DNA of 64,000 nucleotides from an uncultured Pelagibacteraceae bacterium (GCA_902580565.1 CACHLD010000004.1:1-64000), one strand, 5' to 3'. Counted from the first letter of the stretch, positions 25,490 to 34,420 are shown. The notes: generated by a model from the letters alone, not told the origin. Numbers and translations: made by a program.

Positions 25490-26491
25490 ATGTCAGAAAA
25501 ATTCAAAGCTATTATAATCGATAATCAAAACGAAAAATTTTCAAGAGGAGTTAAAGAAATAAATTTAGATGATTTAAAAGACGGAAATGTCTTAGTTAAG
25601 ATTGATTTTTCAAGTTTAAATTATAAAGATGCACTAATTTTAAATAACGGTGGAAAAATCGTTAGAAAATTTCCATTTGTCCCAGGAATTGATTTTTCGG
25701 GAAAGGTTGTTGAAAGTCAGGATAGTAAATTCAAAAAAGACGATAATGTAATTCTTACAGGTTTTAGAGTAGGAGAAGCTTATTTTGGTGGATTTTCTCA
25801 ATTTGCAAAAGTAGAATCAAATTTTTTAATTAAAACTCCAAGTTCAATAGATAATAAAAAAGCTATGATGTTGGGTACTGCAGGTTTCACAGCTCTTCAA
25901 TGTGCTTTTGCTGTTAAAGCTAGAGAAGAACTTTTATTAGGTGAAAAAGTGAAAGATGTTTTAGTTACTGGTGCAACTGGAGGAGTCGGAAGTATTGCAG
26001 TAATGATTTTATCAAAAATGGGATATGACGTGCATGCTGTTACTGGAAAAAAAGATAAAAACGATTACTTAAAAGATTTAGGTGCTAAGAATATAATTGA
26101 AAGAAAAGACTTTGAAGTAGAGAGCAAACTGTTAGAAAAAGGTATGTGGGATGGCGTAGTTGACACAGTAGGAGGTTCAGCTTTAACTAAAATTTTTGCC
26201 CAAGTTAAACCTAATGGAATAGTAGCCGCGTGTGGAAACGCAGGTGGTAATAAAATTAATACCACAGTCATGCCCTTTATTATTAGAGGAGTAAAGTTAT
26301 GGGGTATAGACTCTTCTGGGGCCTCGATTAAAAGAAGAGAATTTTTATGGAATGAGGCAGAAAAACTAATTGATTTTAAAAAAATACAATCATTTACAAA
26401 AGAATTATCATTTAACGACCTTTTAGAGACTTTTCCAAAACTTTTAAAAGGAGAATACTTTGGAAGAGCTATAGTAAATCCTAACAAATAA
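25490..26491 (+). CDS. acuI: Acrylyl-CoA reductase (YhdH/AcuI type MDR)
   Basis: A 333-residue medium-chain reductase without zinc ligands. It shows SSLNYKDALILNNGGKIV, FPFVPGIDFSGKV, GTAGFTALQCAFAV and the NADPH fold VLVTGATGGVGSIAVMIL. AcuI relatives reduce acryloyl-CoA to propionyl-CoA, detoxifying acrylate formed from DMSP, a common SAR11 substrate. The propionyl-CoA product would suit the PrpD route at the window's start, but that link is inference. It abuts folE without a gap. Confidence 0.85.
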   Translation: MSEKFKAIIIDNQNEKFSRGVKEINLDDLKDGNVLVKIDFSSLNYKDALILNNGGKIVRKFPFVPGIDFSGKVVESQDSKFKKDDNVILTGFRVGEAYFGGFSQFAKVESNFLIKTPSSIDNKKAMMLGTAGFTALQCAFAVKAREELLLGEKVKDVLVTGATGGVGSIAVMILSKMGYDVHAVTGKKDKNDYLKDLGAKNIIERKDFEVESKLLEKGMWDGVVDTVGGSALTKIFAQVKPNGIVAACGNAGGNKINTTVMPFIIRGVKLWGIDSSGASIKRREFLWNEAEKLIDFKKIQSFTKELSFNDLLETFPKLLKGEYFGRAIVNPNK

Positions 26492-26506
26492 ACTATAAAG
26501 GCTTAA

Positions 26507-27397
26507 ATGGATTGGGATAAATTAAAAATATTTCATACTGTTGCAGAGGCTTCTAGCTTTACAAAAGCTTCTACAATATTAAATTTAAGTCAATCTGCGA
26601 TTAGCAGGCAAATTCAGTCCTTAGAGAATGATCTAAAAGTCCAATTGTTTGAAAGACACGCAAGAGGTTTAGTTTTGACTGAAAATGGTGAATATTTATT
26701 TAAGTCAGCGCATGAAGTCATCTCTAAATTGAAAGATGTTGAGTCAAATTTAATAGGTCAAAAAGATGCATTAAAAGGAAAGCTCACTGTCACTACTGTA
26801 GTTAGTTTTGGAACTACGTGGCTTACACCACGTATAAAAGAATTTATGGATCTTCATCCTGACATAGAAATAGAATTGATTTTTAATGACGAGGAACTTG
26901 ATCTAGCTACTCGTCAGGCTGATATCGCAATTAGAATGAGAAGACCTAAGCAATTAAATTTAATTCAAAAAAAGTTTGTTGATTTTAATTATCATATTTA
27001 CGGCTCTACTGAATATTTAGAAAAACACGGTTATCCGAAATCTTTAAAAGACTTAGATAAACACAAATTTATAACTTATGGTAAAGGAGCACCGTCCCCA
27101 GTATATAACCCAGACTGGGTTTTAAAAATTGGAGCAAGGGATGGAAAAAAAAGAAAATCCGTGATGAAAGTTAATAGCGTTTATGGTTTATTACTGGCAG
27201 TTCAAAGTGGAGTTGGATTAGCTGCTTTACCTGATTATATTGCACATAATAAAAGAGGAATCACAAAAATTTTACCCAATGAACCAGGAAAGCCAACTGA
27301 AACTCACTTTGTTTATCCATCCTCTATGAAAAATAATGCTAGATTAGTTGCTTTCAGAAATTTTATATTCAGTAAGGTCAACGAATGGAAATTTTAA
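26507..27397 (+). CDS. LysR family transcriptional regulator
   Basis: A 296-residue regulator with an N-terminal winged helix-turn-helix (residues 1-62: FHTVAEASSFTKASTILNLSQ, AISRQIQSLENDLKVQLFER) and the periplasmic-binding-like effector domain (LTVTTVVSFGTTWLTPRIKEF, SGVGLAALPDYI). It follows the AcuI-like gene by 15 bases, so it may regulate that gene or itself; the effector is unknown. Its last codons overlap the start of rseP by 13 bases. Confidence 0.93.
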   Translation: MDWDKLKIFHTVAEASSFTKASTILNLSQSAISRQIQSLENDLKVQLFERHARGLVLTENGEYLFKSAHEVISKLKDVESNLIGQKDALKGKLTVTTVVSFGTTWLTPRIKEFMDLHPDIEIELIFNDEELDLATRQADIAIRMRRPKQLNLIQKKFVDFNYHIYGSTEYLEKHGYPKSLKDLDKHKFITYGKGAPSPVYNPDWVLKIGARDGKKRKSVMKVNSVYGLLLAVQSGVGLAALPDYIAHNKRGITKILPNEPGKPTETHFVYPSSMKNNARLVAFRNFIFSKVNEWKF

Positions 27398-28500
27398 ACT
27401 TTTTAATACCTTTTATAATTTTACTTACCGTTGTGGTTTTTGTTCACGAGTATGGCCATTATTATTTTGCTAAAAGGTATGGTGTAGGTATAACTGATTT
27501 TTCTATTGGTTTTGGTAAAGAATTATTTGGCTTTATAGATAAAGCAGGAACCCGATGGAAGTTTTGCATTATACCTTTAGGAGGATATGTAAAATTTTTT
27601 GGAGATAGAAATGTTTTTAGTCAAGCTGAGCAAGAAGAATTACTAAAACAATATAATAAAGATGATCAAGAAAAACTTTTTGTAACAAAACCTTTATATC
27701 AAAGATCTTTAATAGTAGCAGCAGGACCTTTAGCCAATTTTTTATTAGCAATAATTATTTTCTCTTTTATATATATGTTCTCTGGAAAAGATTTTACGCC
27801 TGCTCAAATAAGTGAAGTTCAAAAAGATAGTCCAGCTTATATATCAGGTATAAAAGATGGAGATTTGATTTTATCTATCGATGATAAAAAAGTAACTAGC
27901 ATATTAGATGTTTCAACTTTTATAAACACAACAAGCAAAAAAGACATTGTTGTAAATGTTTTGAGAAATGATAGTGAAATTAGTTATATTGTAACTCCTA
28001 AAACTATAAAAGGAAAAGACTCACTAGGAAATGCAATAAATAAGAAAATTATTGGAATTAAAATTTCACCAAAAAACAATGAATTCAATAAAGAGCGATT
28101 AGGTCCGGCTACTGCTATATTTTATGCTTTTAAAGAAACCTGGTTTGTCACAAAAACATCTTTAGATTTTGTTTTTTCCATGTTTAAAGGTAAGGGTGAT
28201 ACTTCTCAATTAGGAGGTCCAATAAAAATCGCTAAAATTACTGGTCAGGTAGCACAATATGGGTTAATAGCATTTTTAAGTATAATGGCTTATATTTCTA
28301 TAAGTTTAGGATTTATAAATCTCTTCCCTATTCCTATGTTAGACGGAGGTCATTTGATGTTTTATGCTTTTGAAAAAATTTTAGGCAGACCCTTATCTCA
28401 AAAAACCCAGGAAGGCTTTTTTCGAATCGGGCTCTTTTTGCTCATTTTTTTAATGTTATTCACTACTATCAATGACTTAAAAGATTTAGGCTTATTTTAA
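27385..28500 (+). CDS. rseP: Site-2 intramembrane zinc protease RseP/MmpA
   Basis: A 371-residue membrane metalloprotease that cuts anti-sigma factors or signal peptides within the membrane. The zinc motif His21-Glu22-x-x-His25 lies in VVFVHEYGHYYFAKR and the third ligand in FPIPMLDGGHLMFY near the end. One PDZ domain occupies about residues 125-210 (PAYISGIKDGDLILSIDDKKV). The fourth helix carries NLFPIPMLDGG. Unusually it overlaps a LysR gene rather than lying with dxr/bamA, as in many proteobacteria. Confidence 0.94.
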   Translation: MEILNFLIPFIILLTVVVFVHEYGHYYFAKRYGVGITDFSIGFGKELFGFIDKAGTRWKFCIIPLGGYVKFFGDRNVFSQAEQEELLKQYNKDDQEKLFVTKPLYQRSLIVAAGPLANFLLAIIIFSFIYMFSGKDFTPAQISEVQKDSPAYISGIKDGDLILSIDDKKVTSILDVSTFINTTSKKDIVVNVLRNDSEISYIVTPKTIKGKDSLGNAINKKIIGIKISPKNNEFNKERLGPATAIFYAFKETWFVTKTSLDFVFSMFKGKGDTSQLGGPIKIAKITGQVAQYGLIAFLSIMAYISISLGFINLFPIPMLDGGHLMFYAFEKILGRPLSQKTQEGFFRIGLFLLIFLMLFTTINDLKDLGLF

Positions 28501-28557
28501 GCCATTTTTTTCGGTTAAAAAACTCAATAAAATCAACGTTTTTTATCATACAAAATA

Positions 28558-28584
28558 TAGTGTTAATATTTACATGAAACACTA
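28558..28584. repeat. Inverted repeat upstream of HU gene
   Basis: TAGTGTT (28558-28564) and AACACTA (28578-28584) form a perfect 7-bp inverted repeat with a 13-base spacer, 60 bases before the HU start codon. It could be a protein-binding site or part of a hairpin. It is short, so chance is possible. Confidence 0.35.
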
Positions 28585-28644
28585 AAAAAATGTTGATTTC
28601 ACTGGGAAATTGTTGAAATTCAATATTAACCATAAGGGGCATAA

Positions 28645-28920
28645 ATGAATAAAAAACAACTAGTAGCTAAAATATCGTCCACATTGGGTCAGAGCAAAGC
28701 TGATGCTGAACGAACTTTTGACTCGATTACGACTATTATTCTAGATGCTTTAAAGAATGATGATACTGTTAAAATAGCTGGATTTGGTACTTATAAAGTA
28801 GCTAAAAGAAAGGCTAGAGTAGGCAGAAACCCAAGAACGGGTGAGTCAATTCAAATAGCAGCGTCTCAGAAAGTTAAGTTTTTACCAGCTAAAAGCTTAA
28901 AAGAAATGTTTAATCGATAA
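28645..28920 (+). CDS. hup: HU family DNA-binding protein
   Basis: A 91-residue nucleoid protein. The HU pattern is complete: MNKKQLVAKISSTLGQSKADA, TIILDALKNDDTVKIAGFGTY and the DNA-clasp arm RKARVGRNPRTGESIQIAASQ with its tip Arg-Asn-Pro. It bends and compacts DNA. AAGGGG lies shortly before the start as ribosome-binding site. It is monocistronic, with 144 bases before it and a long perfect hairpin 10 bases after its stop. Confidence 0.96.
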   Translation: MNKKQLVAKISSTLGQSKADAERTFDSITTIILDALKNDDTVKIAGFGTYKVAKRKARVGRNPRTGESIQIAASQKVKFLPAKSLKEMFNR

Positions 28921-28930
28921 ATTAAATTTT

Positions 28931-28963
28931 TAGCCCTTATTTGATAAAATCAAATAAGGGCTA
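28931..28963. terminator. Perfect 14-bp hairpin after HU gene, no T-run
   Basis: Bases 28931-28944 pair perfectly with 28950-28963 around a five-base loop. There is no T-tract after it on the plus strand, so it may end transcription weakly or mark an mRNA 3' end after trimming. A similar hairpin without a T-run occurs at 59728-59762. Confidence 0.6.
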
Positions 28964-29062
28964 TACTACCTGCAAAAACTGCATAGCTAAAATTAAGATA
29001 TTTCAATTCTAATTCAATTTTTTAAAAACTATAAACCATTCTTCAAACAACAAGGGAGTTTT

Positions 29063-30355
29063 ATGAAAAAATACTTAGGTTACTTTTTTGCAGGTACAGC
29101 AGTTTATTTTGCGTTTGCAGGTCTAGGCTATGCCGAGACTACAGTATCAGCAGAAACACAATACATATTTAATACCCTATTATTTTTAATGTCAGGTTTC
29201 TTGGTCATGTGGATGGCCGCTGGATTTACAATGTTAGAGTCAGGTTTAGTAACATCTAAATCTGTTTCAGCAATCTGTGCAAAAAATATAGGTCTTTATT
29301 CAATCGCTGGAGTTATGTTCTGGTTGGTTGGTTACAATTTAGCTTATGGTATTCCAGAGGGTGGATATATTGGAACATTTACACCATGGAGCGACGCGTC
29401 TGCCGTAGATACAGGTTATTCTGATGGATCAGACTGGTTTTTCCAAATGGTGTTCTGTGCAACAACAATGTCTATTGTATCGGGAACATTAGCTGAAAGA
29501 ATTAAGATTTGGCCGTTTTTCTTATTCGCGGCAATTTTAACAGGTATAATTTATCCAATCGAAATGGGTTGGCAGTGGGGCGGTGGCTGGTTATCAGCTG
29601 CAGGTTTCTCTGACTTTGCAGGTTCAACATTAGTACACGCGGCAGGTGGAGCAGCTGCTCTAGCTGGAGCAATTGTATTAGGTGCAAGAACTGGCAGATT
29701 TAGTAGTGGAGGTGGCGTAAAAGCTATGACACCATTTGCTGCTTCTTCAATTCCTTTAGCAACCTTAGGAGTATTCATACTTTGGTTAGGTTGGTTCGGA
29801 TTTAATGGTGGATCACAATTAGCTGCTGGAACATTTGAAGATGTTTCATCTGTTGCTACTATTTACATCAATACTAACTTAGCTGCAGGTGGTGGAGTAT
29901 TAGCCGCTGCTACTATTTCTAGATTAATTGGTGGTAAAACAGACGTAGTAATGATGCTTAATGGTGCGATCGCTGGTTTAGTAGGAATTACTGCAGAACC
30001 ATTAACACCAAGTCCTCTTGCTTCAATATTTATAGGAGCAATAGCAGGAGTATTAATGTACTTCTCAACAAAACTATTGTTTAAATTAAAAATTGACGAC
30101 GTTGTAGGTGCCATACCAGCTCACTTAGTAGCAGGTGTATGGGGTACATTAGCAGTGCCATTAACAAATTCAGATGTTTCTTTTGGAGCACAATTCTTAG
30201 GAACAATCTCAATTGTGGTGTTTGTATTCGTAGTCTCACTAATTGTTTTCCAAATCATGAAAAATACAATTGGATTAAGAATTAGTAAAGAAGCTGAAAG
30301 ACTAGGAACTGACAAATCTGAAGTTGGTGTAATAGCTTACGGTATAAGAGACTAA
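29063..30355 (+). CDS. amtB: Ammonium transporter
   Basis: A 430-residue Amt protein with a signal-like first segment and eleven further helices. Family motifs are FLVMWMAAGFTMLESGLV, FFQMVFCATTMSIVSGTLAER, GGAAALAGAIVLGARTGRF, LGWFGFNGGSQL and IPAHLVAGVWGTLAVPL; the pore histidines are in VHAAGG and IPAHLV. It imports ammonium or ammonia, the key nitrogen source of SAR11. No glnK lies beside it, unlike in many bacteria. It has its own terminator and a GGGAG ribosome-binding site, so it is transcribed alone. Confidence 0.96.
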   Translation: MKKYLGYFFAGTAVYFAFAGLGYAETTVSAETQYIFNTLLFLMSGFLVMWMAAGFTMLESGLVTSKSVSAICAKNIGLYSIAGVMFWLVGYNLAYGIPEGGYIGTFTPWSDASAVDTGYSDGSDWFFQMVFCATTMSIVSGTLAERIKIWPFFLFAAILTGIIYPIEMGWQWGGGWLSAAGFSDFAGSTLVHAAGGAAALAGAIVLGARTGRFSSGGGVKAMTPFAASSIPLATLGVFILWLGWFGFNGGSQLAAGTFEDVSSVATIYINTNLAAGGGVLAAATISRLIGGKTDVVMMLNGAIAGLVGITAEPLTPSPLASIFIGAIAGVLMYFSTKLLFKLKIDDVVGAIPAHLVAGVWGTLAVPLTNSDVSFGAQFLGTISIVVFVFVVSLIVFQIMKNTIGLRISKEAERLGTDKSEVGVIAYGIRD

Positions 30356-30397
30356 AAAATAATTAGCTTATCTCCTCCCTCGTTTAAGGAGAAATAT

Positions 30398-30430
30398 AAA
30401 GGCCCAGCCCCCGCTGGGCCTTTTTTTTTT
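30398..30430 (+). terminator. Rho-independent terminator of amtB
   Basis: GGCCCAGC (30401-30408) pairs with GCTGGGCC (30413-30420) around CCCC, extended by AAA/TTT, and is followed by ten T. A second small inverted repeat, TCTCCT/AGGAGA, lies at 30371-30392. The T-run reaches the stop of the convergent gene. Confidence 0.95.
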
Positions 30431-31451
30431 AATTTTTGTTCTTTTCCCACAGCTCTTTGGCATTAATATTTGGAGATAATCCAAACACTGAGTTTACGTT
30501 GGTACAGTGCAAAGCTAGCGAGGGAATAGGAGAAAAACAGTTTTCTTTATCATAAATACTATGCAATATAGTTTCATAAGGTTCGTGCTCAACTTCACCC
30601 ATTTTTATAAGATCAGCGTAATACTTGTTGATCATTTTTTTACTAGTCAAAAATGTGAGCAAAGACTCTTTTACAGATCTCCAATGATTTTTTTGGCCAA
30701 TTAAAACATTAGTAGATTGATTTTTTTGGTAAAGATATGGGTAATCTACTGGAATTATAAATATTTCATCTTTTAAAATAGTAGAAAATTTTTCGTAAGC
30801 GGATATCATCTCCGAAACACTTTCATCGTCATGGATGTAATCATCCTCTACGAAATAAACTAGGTCATCAAGATTTTTTGTTAATTCAAAAGATTTTATT
30901 ATACTTGCCATAGTAGATTTCATATTATTTTCAATTTGAGAATTATTTCTTTTAATAACTTTTATTCTTTGAGAATAAGCATTTAAATTTAGACAAATTA
31001 TATTAAATTTTAATTGTGAATTTTTTAAAATATTTTCAATTTTGGCTATGTCTTCATCAGGAGATCCAGCATCTATAATTGTTATATTAAAAATTATATT
31101 GCTCTTATCTTTTGAAGCTTTTTTAATACTTTTTATTAATGAGTTGATAGTTCTCATCGTATACTCTGATTTTGGTTGTTCAAATATCCTCTTTTTATTT
31201 TGAGAGACTAAATTCACTGAAGTACATGTTTTTAAGATAATATCAAAACTTTGGACTTTTCTTGTAATTTTTACTTCTCCTAAAGGCAATGTTATAGATT
31301 TTTTTCCGCTTATTGATGGATTTTTAAGATTACTGGATGTTACAAAAGACATATCAGCTTGGTCAATAAGCTCGTAACCTAATAATCTAGATAATTTAAC
31401 AAAAAGTTTTTTAAAAATACCATTTTGTTTTATTTTATTTAATTGTCTCAT
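30429..31451 (-). CDS. Putative glycosyltransferase-like protein
   Basis: A 340-residue protein. The central part looks like a GT-A type nucleotide-sugar fold: NITIIDAGSPDEDIAKIENIL near residue 120 and LVYFVEDDYIHDDESVSEMI near residue 195, where VEDDY could be the metal-binding DxD-like site. HEPYETILHSIYDKENCFSPIP follows. No signal or membrane segment is seen, so it would be cytoplasmic. I am not sure of the family. It is convergent with amtB and divergent from the rhodanese gene. Confidence 0.5.
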   Translation of the reverse strand: MRQLNKIKQNGIFKKLFVKLSRLLGYELIDQADMSFVTSSNLKNPSISGKKSITLPLGEVKITRKVQSFDIILKTCTSVNLVSQNKKRIFEQPKSEYTMRTINSLIKSIKKASKDKSNIIFNITIIDAGSPDEDIAKIENILKNSQLKFNIICLNLNAYSQRIKVIKRNNSQIENNMKSTMASIIKSFELTKNLDDLVYFVEDDYIHDDESVSEMISAYEKFSTILKDEIFIIPVDYPYLYQKNQSTNVLIGQKNHWRSVKESLLTFLTSKKMINKYYADLIKMGEVEHEPYETILHSIYDKENCFSPIPSLALHCTNVNSVFGLSPNINAKELWEKNKN

Positions 31452-31484
31452 TGCAATTTAATTATTATCTAATATCTTACTACC

Positions 31485-31883
31485 ATGAATATAAAAACAT
31501 CTAAAGACCTTGTTGATGAAGCTAATAAAGAAATAAAAGTTTTGAGTGCTGAAGAAGTTAAGTCTTCTTATGAAAAAGGAGATATAACATTAATAGATAT
31601 AAGGGATATCAGAGAGTTATGGAAAGAGGGCACTATCAAAAATTCAATTCATATTCCTCGCGGTATGTTGGAGTTTTGGCTGGATCCGCAAAGTTCTTAT
31701 TTTAAAGAAAAAAAAATTGGTGAAATGAAAAATATCGTTTTGTTCTGTGCTTTAGGATTTAGATCAGCACTAGCTACCAAGTCACTTAAAGATATGGGAT
31801 TTAATAACGTTGCAAATGCTTCAGGTGGTTTTGATGCCTTAAAAAACGCAGGGCTCGAAGTAATTCAAAAGGAAAAAAGATAA
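31485..31883 (+). CDS. Rhodanese-like sulfurtransferase
   Basis: A 132-residue single-domain rhodanese. The sequence shows ITLIDIRDIRELWKEGTIKNS, IHIPRGMLEFW and the active-site loop NIVLFCALGFRSALAT with its catalytic cysteine, then MGFNNVANASGGFDALKNAG. It would move sulfane sulfur to an acceptor such as cyanide or a carrier thiol. It stands alone between two divergent or convergent genes, so the partner is unknown. Confidence 0.9.
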   Translation: MNIKTSKDLVDEANKEIKVLSAEEVKSSYEKGDITLIDIRDIRELWKEGTIKNSIHIPRGMLEFWLDPQSSYFKEKKIGEMKNIVLFCALGFRSALATKSLKDMGFNNVANASGGFDALKNAGLEVIQKEKR

Positions 31884-31884
31884 T

Positions 31885-32472
31885 TTACTTATTAGCTTCG
31901 TTTAAGACAAATTCTAGTCTGTCTTGTCCCCAAAAAATTTTATTATTAGAAATAAAACTTGGTGCTCCAAAAATACCTTTTTTGTAGGCTTCAGCAGTTC
32001 TTTCTTTTAAATAGTCTTTAATAGAAGATGAAGTTGATCTCAAAATAAAAGTTTTAGGGTTGATGTTTAAATTTTGTAAAATTTTTTGAATCACACTTTC
32101 ATCGTTCATGTTTAATCCATCTTGCCAAATTGCATTAAATATATTGTCTATATAATAACTTTTACAATTGTCTTCTTCAGCAACAAAAACACCTCTCATA
32201 AGGTTTAAACTTTTTATTGGAAAATAAGAGTTAAATTTAAATCTAACACCATCTTTTTCTGCAATAAGTTTACAATCGCGTATCATATTCTTTGCTTTTG
32301 CAGGTATAAAAGCTGGGGCTTTAATACCATGAAGGTTATGGAGCCCGCCTAAAAGTATTGGTTTATATATTACTTTTATTGAATTTTTTTCTTCAATCTT
32401 TTTTATTTTTTTATGAGCTAAAAAAGAATAAGGACTAATAAAATCGAAGTAAAATTCAAAAGGTTTAATCAT
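31885..32472 (-). CDS. 2-hydroxychromene-2-carboxylate isomerase/DsbA-family protein
   Basis: A 195-residue thioredoxin-fold protein of the kappa-GST/DsbA group. It shows FEFYFDFISPYSFLAHKKI at the start, where the Ser replaces the DsbA cysteine, then IYKPILLGGLHNLHG, SLNLMRGVFVAEE and KKGIFGAPSFISNNKIFWGQDRLEFV. This fits glutathione-dependent HCCA isomerases. The natural substrate is unknown; many bacteria without naphthalene degradation carry it. It overlaps the ABA4-like gene by eight bases. Confidence 0.87.
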   Translation of the reverse strand: MIKPFEFYFDFISPYSFLAHKKIKKIEEKNSIKVIYKPILLGGLHNLHGIKAPAFIPAKAKNMIRDCKLIAEKDGVRFKFNSYFPIKSLNLMRGVFVAEEDNCKSYYIDNIFNAIWQDGLNMNDESVIQKILQNLNINPKTFILRSTSSSIKDYLKERTAEAYKKGIFGAPSFISNNKIFWGQDRLEFVLNEANK

Positions 32473-32935
32473 TGAAATTAATTCTTTTTGAAAAGAAAAT
32501 TCTTATAAACCAATAGATAACAAGTCCTACTGGGCCCGTGAAATAAGTTAAGATTAGAGAAATAAAAACAAAAAATTTTGGTATTATATATTTTGCTGAA
32601 TCTCTAGCTATCCAAGCTCCCAAAAATAGGCTAAGCGCTAAAAAGTGAAGCCAAAAAATTAATAAAAATGACTCGTTTGAGAACATTGCATACAGTCCAT
32701 CTAAATTTCTATACAATTCGAATCCATCTAAAATATTACCGTCCAAGTAAATCTTATAAGCTACAAAACAATAAGCAGCAGCTAAAAGCAAAGGTACTAT
32801 TATAGATTGAACTAAAAAATTCGTTAGAACATGATTTGGAACAGTTATTAACAACAACCAAAATGGAATTACACCCCAATTAGCTATTAAATAAATATTT
32901 TCATAGTTTAAAAATTGTACAAGATTATTTATCAT
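32465..32935 (-). CDS. ABA4-like (DUF4281) membrane protein
   Basis: A 156-residue protein with four hydrophobic segments. I start at ATG 32935 rather than a GTG twelve codons before, which would collide with the divergent recX region. The pattern IYLIANWGVIPFWLLLITVPNH, DGLYAMFSNESFLLIFWLHFLALSLFLGAWIARD and YFTGPVGLVIYWFIR fits the ABA4 family, whose plant member takes part in neoxanthin synthesis. In bacteria its role is unknown, possibly in carotenoid-related chemistry. It overlaps the isomerase gene. Confidence 0.83.
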   Translation of the reverse strand: MINNLVQFLNYENIYLIANWGVIPFWLLLITVPNHVLTNFLVQSIIVPLLLAAAYCFVAYKIYLDGNILDGFELYRNLDGLYAMFSNESFLLIFWLHFLALSLFLGAWIARDSAKYIIPKFFVFISLILTYFTGPVGLVIYWFIRIFFSKRINFND

Positions 32936-32960
32936 AGAAATAATATAGTATATTAGTGAA

Positions 32961-33521
32961 ATGAATCCCACATTAAATAAAAGTGATTTTGATGACCTTA
33001 CGACTAGCTTAAAAGATCTTGCGTATTCATATTTAGAAAAATATAGCCCCTCAAAACAACAATTAAAAGTTTATTTGTTAAAAAAATATCTCACAAAGAT
33101 TAAAGGAACAAATTCAAAAAAAGAAGTTTCCTCGATTATCGATGAAATAATTTTAGGTCTAGAAAAGAACAGAGTATTAAATGATCAATTATTTTCTGAC
33201 TCTAAAGCAAGAATGTTTTTAAAAAGAGGTTATTCTATTAATAAAATTAATCAATCTTTGAGAAATAAAGGAATAGATAGTAGATTTATAAAAGAGACAA
33301 TAGATAAGATTAAAGAAAACGAAATAGAACCAGATTTTGTTTCGGCTTTAAAACTTTGTAAGCGAAGAAGAATAGGACCGCTTAGATCTCAATCGAACAG
33401 AGAATTGTTTTTTAAAAAAGATATGGGAATACTAGCAAGAGGGGGATTTAGTTTTGATATGTCTAAAAGAGTTTTAAATTTAGATGTTCAAGAATTCAAT
33501 AAATTACTTAAAATTATTTAA
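32961..33521 (+). CDS. recX: Regulatory protein RecX
   Basis: A 186-residue helical protein that modulates RecA filaments. It contains the tandem three-helix repeats of RecX: LKDLAYSYLEKYSPSKQQLKVYL, GLEKNRVLNDQLFSDSKARMFLKRGYSINKI and DFVSALKLCKRRRIGPLR. The block RRRIGPLR, near residue 134, is typical of alphaproteobacterial members. recA is not in the window. Its end overlaps, tail to tail, a 44-residue membrane protein. Confidence 0.88.
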   Translation: MNPTLNKSDFDDLTTSLKDLAYSYLEKYSPSKQQLKVYLLKKYLTKIKGTNSKKEVSSIIDEIILGLEKNRVLNDQLFSDSKARMFLKRGYSINKINQSLRNKGIDSRFIKETIDKIKENEIEPDFVSALKLCKRRRIGPLRSQSNRELFFKKDMGILARGGFSFDMSKRVLNLDVQEFNKLLKII

Positions 33522-33648
33522 TTTTTCCTTTTTTTTCATTATCTACCAATTGATCTAATTTTTTTTTTAGTAAATTTCTTACAATGATAAAAAATAATAC
33601 TCCAAAAAAAGTTACAGATAATACGATTATTAAAATTGTTTTAATCAT
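33514..33648 (-). CDS. 44-residue single-pass membrane protein
   Basis: A 45-codon frame starting with ATG inside the last codons of cysQ (eight-base overlap, ATGATTAA). It encodes one hydrophobic segment of about 21 residues (TILIIVLSVTFFGVLFFIIV) followed by a basic, Lys-rich cytoplasmic tail (RNLLKKKLDQLVDNEKKGK). It completes an overlapping chain DUF3553-cysQ-this gene. The family is unknown. The overlap and the clear membrane-anchor design argue against chance. Confidence 0.6.
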   Translation of the reverse strand: MIKTILIIVLSVTFFGVLFFIIVRNLLKKKLDQLVDNEKKGKIK

Positions 33649-34420
33649 TCAAATTTAGACTCCGTCTAATCAAAATGGTTGGATTTTTATAATCTTCTTT
33701 TCCATACTTAAATGTCTCATTTTCAAGACTAGTCACTATAGCGCCAGCGTGTTCAGCAATAGCATGACCGGCAGCATCATCCCATTCTTTTGCTCTTACT
33801 TTGTCTAGATATAAATCATATTCACCAGTTGCAATTAAACAATATTTATAAGAGCTACTTAGCTTTCTAAATGATGTTGCTCCAAATTCCTCTAATTTTT
33901 TTAGTATTATTTCTGGTGGCTGATTATGATTTGTTAAAGCCTTTATTTCACCTTTAGGAGTATTTTTTTTACAATTTAATTTTCTAACTTTATTATTTTC
34001 TAGTAAAAAAGAATTATTTTTTCCAAATGAGTAAAAAATTCTATTTTTTTTTGGGGCGCCAATAACACCTAGAACAGGAAGATTTTTATAAATTAATCCA
34101 GCATTAAGAGTATACTCTTCTCTTCCAGCTATATATTCCTTTGTTCCATCTATAGGATCGATTAACCAAAAAGTATCAAGAGTATTTTTTTTTCTTAAAT
34201 CAACAGTTTCTTCAGAGATGATTGGAATGTTAGGTGTTAGTTTGATTATTGCATCTGTAACAATTTTATCTACTTTCAAATCTCCATTTGTAACCGGTGA
34301 TCCATCCTCTTTAATATTAATTTTTACACCCTGTTTTTCAATTTTAATTGTTTCATCTCCAGCCATTTTGAAGGTTTCAATTAAACCCTCTGCCACTATT
34401 TTTAAATCTTCATCTATCAT
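33641..34420 (-). CDS. cysQ: 3'(2'),5'-bisphosphate nucleotidase
   Basis: A 259-residue member of the inositol-monophosphatase fold with the two metal motifs DTFWLIDPIDGTKEYIAG (near residue 85) and AKEWDDAAGHAIAEHAGA (near 210), plus IPIISEE upstream. CysQ removes the 3' phosphate of PAP. PAP arises from PAPS use and from transfer of phosphopantetheine to acyl carrier protein. SAR11 usually cannot assimilate sulfate, so the second source is more likely here. It overlaps DUF3553 at its start by 11 bases. Confidence 0.9.
   Translation of the reverse strand: MIDEDLKIVAEGLIETFKMAGDETIKIEKQGVKINIKEDGSPVTNGDLKVDKIVTDAIIKLTPNIPIISEETVDLRKKNTLDTFWLIDPIDGTKEYIAGREEYTLNAGLIYKNLPVLGVIGAPKKNRIFYSFGKNNSFLLENNKVRKLNCKKNTPKGEIKALTNHNQPPEIILKKLEEFGATSFRKLSSSYKYCLIATGEYDLYLDKVRAKEWDDAAGHAIAEHAGAIVTSLENETFKYGKEDYKNPTILIRRSLNLND

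Noticed and set aside
29502-30315. Several open frames on the minus strand within amtB
   Set aside because: They are antisense to amtB, overlap each other in different frames and encode Pro/Ala/Leu-rich products with no recognisable pattern.
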